From Thalassiosira profunda (lineage: Eukaryota; Bacillariophyta; Thalassiosirophyceae; Thalassiosirales; Thalassiosiraceae), in contig JALLAP010000031.1 in the NCBI GenBank assembly GCA_036939355.1, positions 1-25,860 on the forward strand: a stretch of DNA of 25,860 bases, in the 5' to 3' direction. Of this stretch, positions 1 to 7,963 are shown piece by piece. A program made the position numbers and the translations under genes. Under the pieces are notes generated by a model. That model made no database searches. It was not told where the DNA came from and saw only the letters and a list, made by a program, of their open reading frames with translations. Each line of letters starts with the position of its first letter. The first letter of the stretch is position 1.

Positions 1-153
1 CACGCTGTCGCGGCAAGATACGAAGTTTATGCAGCGGCTGCGGCAATCGATTGACGAAGACGCGGCGCCATCGTGTTGCAGGAGGCAGCGACGGCGGCGG
101 CAGCCGAGATGGCTCGGCGTCGAGAGGCCGCGCGTCTGCGGGCGCTGCAATAG
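1..153 (+). CDS. Possible 3' end of an upstream gene, with a one-base frame break
   Basis: The window opens inside what may be the last exon of a + strand gene. From base 2 the frame reads TLSRQDTKFMQRLRQSIDED, a charged helical stretch. After about base 70 that frame turns into an Arg/Cys-rich string, while the next frame reads IVLQEAATAAAAEMARRREA and ends at a TAG at 151-153. One missing base near 66-72, in a GCGGCGCC context, would join the two halves. I do not recognise the family and no domain is visible. The alternative is chance openness in GC-rich DNA. The call rests only on the helical, alanine- and arginine-rich look of both halves. Confidence 0.3.
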
Positions 154-286
154 AACGGCGGTGGCGTTGATAAATCGCCCGGCCGGGGCGGTAGGTGTGG
201 TCGTCCGCGAGGTATTATGGCGATCGCGGCGCCGCTACCTCGAGCGTCCGCGCAGATAGGGGCGTAGGAGGAGGCGGTTCATGATT

Positions 287-378
287 GCGTCTTCTTCTCT
301 TATTTCTCTCTCCTCTTTTCCCCTCTTTCCCTCCCTCTTTCCCTTTCTCTTTTTCGTCGTTCTCCCCTCTTTTTTTCT
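287..378 (+). repeat. Polypyrimidine tract (C/T-rich, low complexity)
   Basis: About 90 bases are almost entirely C and T on the + strand, with repeated CTCTTTCCCTCC-like words and only isolated purines. It lies some 660-750 bases upstream of the start at 1037. Such tracts are low-complexity DNA and can adopt triplex structures or sit in promoters. No function is shown here. Confidence 0.7.
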
Positions 379-950
379 CGGGGGCTGAAACCCGTCTGCA
401 TGAAAAAATTGCCTCGCTGGCGGCCCGCTCGCTCCCCACCGCGGGGAGATCCCCTCGATCGGAGCTCCCCTCTAATCGGCGAGCCCACCCTCGCGAGCGC
501 GGCGGCAGCAGCTGCTGCAGCCCGCGCTCAACATAATAAACCATCGCTCCGCGGCCAAGACCAAAAGCAAGAGAAGAAATCCGCACAAGAACAAGATGTG
601 CTTTCTATATCTCGGGTCCACGTCTCGGTCCACCTCCACTGCACACACAGAGCAGCCAGCTGGATTGACCGCGTGTCGGTCTTGCATCAAATATCCGGCA
701 GGGATGCAAAGTGGCGCGGGGGCCCAACTCAAAGACCAATATCAGTTGATTCGGGTCTTGCAACCTGCGAGCTGTTATGCAGCCAGATGCAGCAGCAACA
801 CAAGGCGGGGACCAAGATCAGCCCGCGCATTCGGCCAACAGAGAGCTCATAAATTCTGATCTCATCCAAACAGCGCATCTCCGATCAACATCAGGTCACA
901 ATCAGCAACACATCACGCATCAACGCACATACAGTTATACAACGCGCACC

Positions 951-1027
951 GTTCTCTCCCATCGCTATCAAGCATCGTTCTCTCCAATCGCTACAAGCAT
1001 CGTTTTCTACCATCGCTATCAAGCATC
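951..1027 (+). repeat. Three tandem copies of a 25-26 base unit in the 5' leader
   Basis: Copies at 951-976, 977-1001 and 1002-1027 share the pattern GTTCTCTCCCATCGCTATCA followed by AGCATC. They differ at a few positions, and the second lacks one base. The array ends nine bases before the ATG at 1037, so it very likely lies in the 5' UTR of the phosphoesterase gene. It could be a recent slippage array or a translational or transcriptional control element. Confidence 0.75.
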
Positions 1028-1036
1028 GCTGGTAAC

Positions 1037-3076
1037 ATGAAGTTCGTTTCAGCCGCATTCGCCGTACTTCTCTCGACCAAGGCCAACGTCGCTGGCCGAC
1101 ACATCCGCGGACGAGTGGCGATCGAACAGAAAGATAACCGGCAGCCCTCGTGGCTCGACGCCGAGGTGCGCAAGCTCGCGGAACGCCCGACCGGGCCTCC
1201 CGGCGGCGGCGGCAAACTCTTTGATGAAAGCCGCGATCGCCGCCTTGCCGCCCCCGGAACCTGCGTCGACACCCCAAACTGGATGGACTCCGAAGGGAGG
1301 GGCTGCGATCACTACAGGGAGGTCGAGGAGTGGGGGTGCCCTGTGGGGGGCAGTGGTAAGGACGGTGGCATGGGCGTCGCGAACGACAACTGCTGCCACT
1401 GCAAGCGCAGCACCAGGAGCATTATCTTCATTTCGGACATGGAGACGGAATACCGCGGACATCAGACCGAGTACAGTCAGGGGGTTGTCGACTACATCAA
1501 AAACCTCGGAGAGAAGAATCTCCAGTTCCAAGACGGATCAAAGGTGCTGCCCGATCTTGTCATCCATGGTGGAGACTTGTCCGACACTAAAGAGTCGAAC
1601 GGTGCGATCTGGTCTTACACTAAGACGGATCCTGTGGAGTATTTGTTTGGAGATGTGTGGGGAGGGCTTCGCGATGGAGATATCCCGGTACGTCCTGAGG
1701 TTGACAGAGAGCCATTTTAGACCATATTTGTTTGACCAACGCCTCACTGTCCTTCCCTGCTCCTACTCCTACAGTTCATTTCTCTCCTCGGCAACCACGA
1801 CGGCTTGGAGGATACCGGGAGTAGCTGGGCGTCCCGTGGCGGACCCGGGAGCGGCGTCCACATTCCCGTCAAGAAAGCGAACGACTTTTGCAAAAAGACC
1901 TTCGAAAGAGCAGCTGCATCCGAATCTGATTTCTCCTTCACCGAGATTAAACCTGTGAAACTAAGTGTCAATCACCCTTCGGGGAGAGCGGTCGGGCACC
2001 CTTCGTTCTTCGTTGCCAAGTTTGGAGACATACAGGTTGCAACCGTCAATGATCAGCTCGTTGAAACTGACAGTCAATGGCAGGAGTTCCAGAACGCTTT
2101 GAACGCGTCCATGCCCACGATTTTTGTGAGCCATCGCCCGACGGGATTTCAGCGCTCGACGGAACTGGGGACCTTTATGCGGGGCTTCCCCCAAACTCAA
2201 GCTCACTTCGCCGGTCACACTCATGAGGAGCGAATCATTCCGAATGCCTTTGGCCCTGGCATCCATGAGTACGTCGCTCCATACCCATACGCTTGGGGTA
2301 CATATGCGACTTCAGCAGCGCCTGGTTTCTACGCCATAGAGGTGGGATCGAAGGGCATCATTGAGGTGAAATCGATTCACTACGATGATCAAGCTGTTAC
2401 TGGTTGCATCGGTCACGGCGAAAGGACCATCAAGTCTAAGTGGTACTGTTGCATTCCAGGGGAGGAGCGCCCATACTGGGACTCATTGGTTCATTTTGCG
2501 TGTGGGAAGGAACCCACTTGGGAGGCTGGTGCTAGGTGCGCTGCAGGGACCACTTGCAGGCACTGCAAAGACGGCTACTTCGAGTATTGGGACAGCTTGG
2601 CATTTACTGCCTGCGGAAGCGAGCCAAAGTGGGAGGCTGGTGCTAGGTGCGCTGCGGGGACCACTTGCAGACAGTGCAAAGACGGTTACTACGAGTATTG
2701 GGACAGCTTGGCATTTACTGCCTGCGGAAGCGAGCCAAAGTGGGAGGCTGGTGCTAGGTGCGCTGCGGGGACCACTTGCAGACAGTGCAAAGACGGTTAC
2801 TACGAGTATTGGGACAGCTTGGCATTTACTGCCTGCGGAAGCGAGCCAAAGTGGGAGGCAGGTGCTAGGTGCGCCGCCGGCACTACCTGCGACAACAACT
2901 GCGAAGACGGTTACTACGAGTATTGGGACAGCTTGGCATTTACTGCCTGCGGACGCGAGCCTTGCTGGCCCAATGGTTCCTACTGCGCTGCGGGGACCAC
3001 ATGCAATGAGTGCTGCAACAGCTACCACTGGAGTTTGTCGCACTTTTTCACTGTCTGCGGAAGGGGTCGATGGTAA
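1037..3076 (+). CDS. Secreted calcineurin-like metallophosphoesterase with C-terminal Cys-rich repeats
   Basis: Two exons, 1037-1687 and 1775-3076, with an 87-base GT-AG phase-0 intron, give 650 residues. Joining them creates the family motif GNHD (residues 223-226). The N-terminus looks like a signal peptide (MKFVSAAFAVLLSTKANVAG). A Cys-rich patch follows (residues 76-122, with NWMDSEGRGCDHY). The phosphoesterase core is FISDME (D134), GGDLSD (178-183), GNHD, FVSH (H337) and GHTH (364-367). This order is that of binuclear-metal calcineurin-like phosphoesterases, so a secreted phosphatase or phosphodiesterase is inferred; the substrate is unknown. In the first motif the usual Asp-x-His is Asp-Met-Glu, which may change metal choice or activity. 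The last 200 residues are five Cys-rich repeats. The ATG follows AAC and is the first in frame with the signal peptide. Confidence 0.9.
2474..3034 (+). repeat. Five tandem 111-114 bp repeats encoding a Cys-rich module
   Basis: Units start at 2474, 2585, 2696, 2807 and 2921. Each encodes about 37 residues of the form YWDSLAFTACGSEPKWEAG, then ARCAAGTTC and a CxxC-like end. Units two to four are nearly identical at the DNA level, which points to recent duplication or gene conversion. The fourth is three bases longer (CDNNC in place of CRQC), and the outer two are more diverged. Similar Cys-rich repeats occur in secreted diatom proteins as I recall them; they probably form disulfide-bonded surface or carbohydrate-binding modules, which is inference. 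Confidence 0.92.
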
Positions 3077-3702
3077 ATCTGTGCTGTGGGGACCAATGAT
3101 GCAAGAGTTGGATAGACTAGTAGGGGAATATCGTAATTTATGGGTGACTGAGTTCTCCTGACCTCCGTCTTTCTATCTAGTCACGAGAAATAGTACACTT
3201 TCCTTTTCAAAGTCGAAGGGCTGCCGATTGGTCGCGTTCGGCGTGTGGCTCGTGTGGTCCGGTGAGTATAGCGCACAGCAAAGCTCGCATCAAATGCAAA
3301 AGGATTAGTGATTGCCACCAAGGTTCAGAGATGATGCACGACCAGAACCCGAGCGTTTACTCCTTTGGGGCTCTCCTCAGGGCAAGGAATACCGTGCCAC
3401 CATCTTTCTTTTGCCGGGCATCTCCGGCCTATCTGCGGGACCCTCCGTCCATGAGGGCCGGTTGGGGGGGGCGGTTGGGGGGCGAATGTAATCCTATCCA
3501 CTGGATTCTCCTCTGCGTTCCCATGTTGGCTCGACGTGCAGTTCGTCTTTGCAATGGTCTGGGCGTCCTACTGCTTTCATTCCACGCAAACGTTTTGGCG
3601 AGGAGGCACGTGCCGGGCCGCACCCCCTCTGCCCTGCCTTCGCTTGACCTAAAAACTGACAGAGGAAGACCGACACAGACCACTCCACCCAGCACAACGC
3701 AC
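3077..3702. other. Intergenic stretch between convergent genes
   Basis: These 626 bases separate the 3' ends of the phosphoesterase gene (+) and the discoidin-like gene (-). I see no coding signal that holds up. The open frames here have mixed composition without domain-like segments. The stretch should contain both 3' UTRs. A G-rich run, GGGGGGGCGGTTGGGGGG, sits near 3463-3482. Confidence 0.5.
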
Positions 3703-4641
3703 TCAGTCCACAATGGTGCCAAACACGTCCACCTCCCACAGCGAGACGCCCCACCCCCTCGCTGGCCTGCGGATATACACCCGCAGATACCGCAAGGTAT
3801 GGCATTCCTCAGAACCCTCCTTCGATATTCGATCTGCATCTATTGACCAATCGATCGTGTGGACGACGTGCAGCGGCGTCTTCTGCTTCACCCCGGGGGA
3901 TTGTCCGTACTCCTCCACCGTTCGATGCGGTTCCGCTTTTTCTTTGTCGCCGTCGCTTCTGTCTCGGGCGCCGTCGTATAGAACGCACCACCCTCCGTCG
4001 TCTGCATCCTTTTGCAGATGATTGTCAGCTTTGGGAGGAGCCATCCGCCCCTCTATTCGATAGTCCTTGGCATACGCCGCCTCCCAGTCCAACACCACCT
4101 TGGTCACAAACACCGCACCACCATCACCCCCACCACCCATTCCTCTTTCATCCAACATCGCACTAAAGTCCAGCGCCACCCAGTGACGTCCAGGGAGGGC
4201 CGTCCCGCCCATATCGCTGGCGGCCTGCCATCGATCCTTGATCCAATCTTCGCCGGGCGGGTCTTGGTTCAGCACGGAGGGCGGGCCGAGGTTGCCCCGC
4301 GCGGAGGAGGTGATGCTCACTTTGGGATGGCGCGAGAGGAGTGTGGGCGAGGAGTAGGGATCGACCACCTGCCGAATCGATTGCAACTGCGGTTTAGCGT
4401 TGCGCGGGGCACCGCCGAGGCGGCCGAGGCGCCATCGACCAGCAGCTTGACGGTCGACGCCGTCCAGGGCGCCGTCCAGCTCGTCCACTTCCCCCGCGAG
4501 GAAGTAGAGGGCGGCGCCGACCCACAGCGAGAGGAGGAGCGCGAAGGGGGCCAGGATGCAGAACGTCCAGAAGCGCTTGATGCACCGATCCTTGGCGTTA
4601 GCTGGGCGCGTACGCCGCCGCTTTGGGCTCACCGCCATCAT
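3703..4641 (-). CDS. Single-pass membrane protein with a discoidin (F5/8 type C)-like domain
   Basis: This uninterrupted 312-residue frame starts at a double ATG (4641 or 4638). A basic N-terminus (KRRRTRPANAKDRCIKR) is followed by a hydrophobic segment at about residues 24-49 (FWTFCILAPFALLLSLWVGA), typical of a type II membrane protein or uncleaved signal anchor. The remainder would be lumenal or extracellular. It carries HWVALDFSAML and ends with LRYLRVYIRRPARGWGVSLW plus EVDVFG, which is how galactose-binding discoidin/F5/8C folds end. A sugar- or surface-binding role is inferred. The frame stays open for another 257 codons upstream, but that part is Arg/Gly-rich and lacks coding character, so I placed the start just before the basic and membrane segments. 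Confidence 0.72.
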   Translation of the reverse strand: MMAVSPKRRRTRPANAKDRCIKRFWTFCILAPFALLLSLWVGAALYFLAGEVDELDGALDGVDRQAAGRWRLGRLGGAPRNAKPQLQSIRQVVDPYSSPTLLSRHPKVSITSSARGNLGPPSVLNQDPPGEDWIKDRWQAASDMGGTALPGRHWVALDFSAMLDERGMGGGGDGGAVFVTKVVLDWEAAYAKDYRIEGRMAPPKADNHLQKDADDGGWCVLYDGARDRSDGDKEKAEPHRTVEEYGQSPGVKQKTPLHVVHTIDWSIDADRISKEGSEECHTLRYLRVYIRRPARGWGVSLWEVDVFGTIVD

Positions 4642-5739
4642 TTGGGGCGGCTCGCCGGATGCGCTGCAGGCAGGGCCATGGCCAACAGAGCAGGTTGCTT
4701 GTCTTGCTTGTTGCTTGTTGGGGGCGGCTCGGCGGCGGCGGAGGGAAATCGGCGAGGGGACGGTGCATGTGACACAAAAGAGTGCCGCTCGTCCGAAGTG
4801 CATCAGAAAAGAAACTGCGCTGCGAAGGTACGTCACCCCCTGATTGCTTGCGTCGCTCGCTTTTGTTCTTTTGACACGAGATGTGGAGAGGCGAACAATG
4901 ACGCCATCCACAAATCGGAACCGGCCACTCGGCCAGCTTGGAGCCCATTGCAACGTGCGGCAACGCCCGTTCATCCACTGAAACCATGAGCTCGCCGTCG
5001 CCCCCCTCGTCGCCCATGCCCGCATCGGCCGCGCCTTGCAAGGCCGCCGCCCCGCCGAGCCCACAAAATTGTTGGCCTGGCAGCACCCACGCCGGCGCCT
5101 CCTCTTCAACGAGCTTGACACCACCCTCGCCCTTCTCCCGACATCATCCTCGCCACGGCTCCCTCTACCGCACCGTCCAGGGGCTGTCCCGCCTCCACCG
5201 CGCCGCCCCGCTGTTGAGAACCTCGCCGCGGCAGCTCCCCGCAATGTTCGGGGCATTCCTCCTGTACTCGGGCACAATTGGGTGGCAAAAGGGCGGGAGG
5301 ATGTTCGTAACCGCGCGGGAGGAAGGACGGATGACGGCGAGAGATAGACACCATTTGCAACGAAAAGAGATGCTGAAGAGTTGGTCGTCGTGACCGGGAA
5401 GAGGGGTTGCAACAGACATGTCAGTGGTGAGGTCAGATTGGCGGGGAGTATGGTAGAGCAGGGGTTCTCGATGATACGAGGAGCACAGAATCAAGGAAAA
5501 AGGAGAACCAGAACATAGAATGGATGGTGGCAAAAATGGGTGACATAGTAGAGGGGGGAATGTGCAGAGCATCGCCAAGGACATGGCGGTTTGCAGAGCA
5601 CGAGAAGAAGAGTGCGAGCAGGCCCTTGGCCTTGGTCCATGATATGTCCTCAGATGCTTCGCGATGCAATTCAAAGTCATTTATAGCACTATGGTAGCTG
5701 GCGTCCTCTTCATCCCCCATAGCCAGTCTGATGCCAGTC
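4642..5739. other. Stretch between two minus-strand genes holding one uncertain + strand ORF
   Basis: About 1.1 kb lies between the start of the discoidin-like gene and the stop of the ankyrin gene. It should include the promoter of the former and the 3' UTR of the latter. A good GT donor-like site (GTACGTCA) occurs at 4829 on the + strand. Apart from the doubtful ORF at 4986-5393 I see nothing I can assign. Confidence 0.4.
4986..5393 (+). CDS. Doubtful small protein, possibly frame-broken
   Basis: An ATG in the context AAACCATGAG opens a 135-residue frame ending in TGA. Its first 45 codons are Ser/Pro-rich and unconvincing. The second half (SLYRTVQGLSRLHRAAPLL, then FGAFLLYSGTIGW) has high GC at third positions and looks protein-like. 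Over roughly 4988-5125 a different + strand frame is the better-looking one (LLAWQHPRRRLLFNELDTTL). One extra C in the CCCCCC run near 5000 would link the ATG to that frame, and a second shift near 5125 would return to the first. The region may be a frame-broken or spliced gene, or GC-rich noncoding DNA. I do not recognise a family. Confidence 0.25.
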   Translation: MSSPSPPSSPMPASAAPCKAAAPPSPQNCWPGSTHAGASSSTSLTPPSPFSRHHPRHGSLYRTVQGLSRLHRAAPLLRTSPRQLPAMFGAFLLYSGTIGWQKGGRMFVTAREEGRMTARDRHHLQRKEMLKSWSS

Positions 5740-7656
5740 TCACTCTCCATTGTTGCATCTCATGACAGTTTCAGGGTAAGCCAGGAGCAAACGCCAGGTA
5801 GCTTCAATGGTCACGGGGTCCGCTTCGTTCTTTCTGGCCTCGCACCACATATGAACAGGGAGCTTGTTGTCGTTATTTGCTTGAGAGACAAACGGGACGC
5901 ACTTCTGCAGCAGATACAACACCACGTCACAGTTGCCACCCCGGCAAGCGTAATGTAGGATGGAATTGCCCTCCGCGTCGCAATTGTTGAGATATCGGGC
6001 GTCAAGCTCCACCAAGTACTGCACCACGTCTGCTGAGCTAAACTCGCAAGCAATGTGCAAGGGGAAAGCTCGATTGTTGACGGCAGTATCCAATGCCGCG
6101 AGATTTCCCCTTGCCAATAGCTTGATTGTGCCAAGAGTATCTTTGTTTTGCAATGCACGATGCAGCGGAAGCCATCCATCTACGTCCGCTATTGTCGTGG
6201 CGCTCACATCCTGGGCTAATCGAAAGAAGTCCAACTGGGAATCCAAGAAGTCGACCACTGCTGAATTGCTGGGAAACCGCTCTGCTAGTTCAACTGGAGT
6301 TTTGCCAAGTCTTCCTACAGCAGAAATGGCCCAAGGGTTGGCATCGAAGAGCATTTGCACTGCAGGAAGGCTGTCTTTCATGTTGCTACCAACGGCACAA
6401 TGCAGAGGCAAATCCTGCTCGTCAGTACGGGCTTCTATATCGGCAGAGTTCTTCGACAAGAGGAAGCTGATGATTTCAGTTCCCTTATCTCTGGTCCAAG
6501 AAGCCGCGTGATGAAGCGGAAGGAGTCCTCTGTACTCTCTTGCTGCAATGCTTTCTGGGTGCAATTCAAGAAGATACTGCACGGTATCAAGACGGCCACC
6601 GCAACAGGCTTTGTGGATGGGCAAGAACCTCCAACGGTCTTGGGCCCCAACTGATTCCGGAAAAGCATCTATCAGCATCTTGCAGAAGCTAGGCGAACGC
6701 CAGCGGACAGCATGATGAAGCGGAAGGCAGCCACTCTCATCTCGAACCCTCACTGATCCAGGGTGCCGTTCAACCAAGAGGCGATAAATATCAACAGCAG
6801 CCGATTCCTCCTCCAAGATGTACATATCGCACAACTTATGGAGAGGAAGGTGCCCAGATACGTCCGCGTGATGAATTGCCCCTGGCCAAGCATTCAGAAG
6901 AAGTTCGATCACCCGCGGACTGATTTTGCTGTGCCCGAATAAGGCAAAATGCAATGGCGTCTCCGAATCAAAGTTTACGCGATTGGGCGCATCGGGCTCC
7001 ATCTCAATGATGAATGAAACAACATCGTAGAGATCGCCAATATTTGGGTTGCGCAAGATAATGTGAAGAGGGGAGTATTCAGATTCATCCGATACCGCCA
7101 AAGCTCCAGGAAATGCTTCAATCAGCTTCTTCGCCAAATCAACATCAACATGAGCTCTCGAAAGGTAGTAGTGAAGAGGCAACCCCTCCGAAAAAATGCC
7201 ATCATAAACTGTTTCACGGGTGCCCATCCCATCAACAATCGCACCATGCGCGTCGTCAATTCCCGAGTACTGCAACAGAGCCTCTGGGTTCTTTCCCATA
7301 AGCAGCTCGATTACTGTTCCAGGGCATCCTGGATTGGCGCACGCAAGATGGAGCGGGTAGGCGGTCGTCTCCCTCTCATGCCACTCAGCGGCCTTGAGAT
7401 AAAACGCATTCGTGGTCCAGCCAGCCGCGTCGGGAAAGGCGTTCAGAACGCATTCCACCATTTCCAGCGTCACCCTTTCATTGCCGCACGCCCGGTGAAA
7501 GAAGGACGACATCTGGAGGGCGTCGGCGGAATTCGGGGGAATTGCCGCGACCCTCTCCCGCAGCCCCTCAAGCGAGAGCGCGTCGGATTCGCAGAACTCA
7601 GCCCACTCCTTCAAAAGGAGTTTGATGGGGGCAACATCATCTACGGCGCCGCTCAT
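5740..7656 (-). CDS. Ankyrin-repeat protein, about 14 repeats
   Basis: This single-exon frame encodes 638 residues from an ATG in AACATGAGC context. After a helical N-terminus of about 100 residues, almost the whole protein is ankyrin repeats of roughly 33-40 residues. They are recognisable by LPLHHA, LPLHKL, TPLHFA, LPIHKACCGG, FPLHIACEF and ILHYACRGG, each followed by a helix such as VVQYLVELDA or VIELLLNAWP. The repeat form LPLH...LLxxxP is typical of the large ankyrin families in diatoms. It is probably a soluble protein-interaction scaffold; partner and site are unknown. No membrane span, kinase or other domain is visible. The stop lies within the last repeat, so the C-terminus may be short or continue by splicing (see findings). 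Confidence 0.88.
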   Translation of the reverse strand: MSGAVDDVAPIKLLLKEWAEFCESDALSLEGLRERVAAIPPNSADALQMSSFFHRACGNERVTLEMVECVLNAFPDAAGWTTNAFYLKAAEWHERETTAYPLHLACANPGCPGTVIELLMGKNPEALLQYSGIDDAHGAIVDGMGTRETVYDGIFSEGLPLHYYLSRAHVDVDLAKKLIEAFPGALAVSDESEYSPLHIILRNPNIGDLYDVVSFIIEMEPDAPNRVNFDSETPLHFALFGHSKISPRVIELLLNAWPGAIHHADVSGHLPLHKLCDMYILEEESAAVDIYRLLVERHPGSVRVRDESGCLPLHHAVRWRSPSFCKMLIDAFPESVGAQDRWRFLPIHKACCGGRLDTVQYLLELHPESIAAREYRGLLPLHHAASWTRDKGTEIISFLLSKNSADIEARTDEQDLPLHCAVGSNMKDSLPAVQMLFDANPWAISAVGRLGKTPVELAERFPSNSAVVDFLDSQLDFFRLAQDVSATTIADVDGWLPLHRALQNKDTLGTIKLLARGNLAALDTAVNNRAFPLHIACEFSSADVVQYLVELDARYLNNCDAEGNSILHYACRGGNCDVVLYLLQKCVPFVSQANNDNKLPVHMWCEARKNEADPVTIEATWRLLLAYPETVMRCNNGE

Positions 7657-7963
7657 GTTGGCGCTAAGGCGGAGGGAGCAGGCGTGGGCGAGAGGGGGGC
7701 GTGGGAGCGAGGAGTACGTGGTGCACTCAGGCGGGAGCGCTAGGGCGGGGGAGCGAGCTAGTAGCGAGTGCGCGCGAGGGCGAGTGCGGGAGTGCGGGAA
7801 AGGGGGAGAGCGGTGTTTAATGTACGTATTGTACGACGTACAAAGGTTGAAGCTAACTCACTAAGCTTCTTCTTTGGAAAGCATAACTAAAGTCGGAGGA
7901 GCCGCGCCGGTGCATTCGATTCCAGTAATATGCAATTGGGGAGAGTTGGGTCTTAAGTAGCGA
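7657..7963. other. Upstream region of the ankyrin gene and 3' flank of RRN3
   Basis: These 307 bases separate two minus-strand genes. On the + strand the first half is purine-rich (GAG/GGGAGCGAG words). It contains the near-palindrome TTGTACGACGTACAA at 7829-7843, about 170 bases before the ankyrin start. No gene is visible. Confidence 0.5.
7829..7842 (-). promoter_or_regulatory. Candidate upstream element TGTACGTCGTACAA
   Basis: Read on the minus strand, this 14-mer is identical to the one at 13440-13453. It is a near-palindrome (TTGTAC-GTC-GTACAA) with an ACGT core. It lies about 170 bases upstream of the ankyrin start and has the same orientation relative to transcription as the second copy. 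A transcription-factor site, perhaps of bZIP type, is inferred from the ACGT core only. Confidence 0.35.

Larger units (their letters stand above)
154..1036. other. Intergenic stretch and 5' leader of the phosphoesterase gene
   Basis: I see no convincing gene in these 883 bases. ORFs on both strands here are short, of low complexity and rich in Arg, Ser or Pro. The stretch holds a pyrimidine-dominated tract (about 287-378), a short CAG/GCAGCAGCTGCTGCAG-type run near 500-520, and, directly before the start codon at 1037, three imperfect copies of a 26-base unit. The last few hundred bases probably contain the promoter and 5' UTR of the downstream gene, but I cannot place a TATA box or initiator. 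Confidence 0.5.

Noticed and set aside
2385..3161. Second + strand frame and a minus-strand frame, both open across the Cys-rich repeats
   Set aside because: The repeat length of 111 bases is a multiple of three, so an open unit stays open in any frame. Only the frame continuing from the phosphoesterase has the Cys pattern.
3262..3846. 194-residue + strand open frame
   Set aside because: It has no ATG near its beginning that makes sense, mixed composition, and overlaps the 3' end of the opposite gene.
4012..4989. 325-residue + strand open frame
   Set aside because: It is antisense to the discoidin-like gene, has no domain-like part, and its openness follows from the GC-rich codons of the real gene.
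4642..5412. N-terminal extension of the discoidin-like frame by 257 codons
   Set aside because: The extension is Arg/Gly/Ser-rich without structure, and a double ATG lies just before the basic and membrane segments, which suits a natural start.
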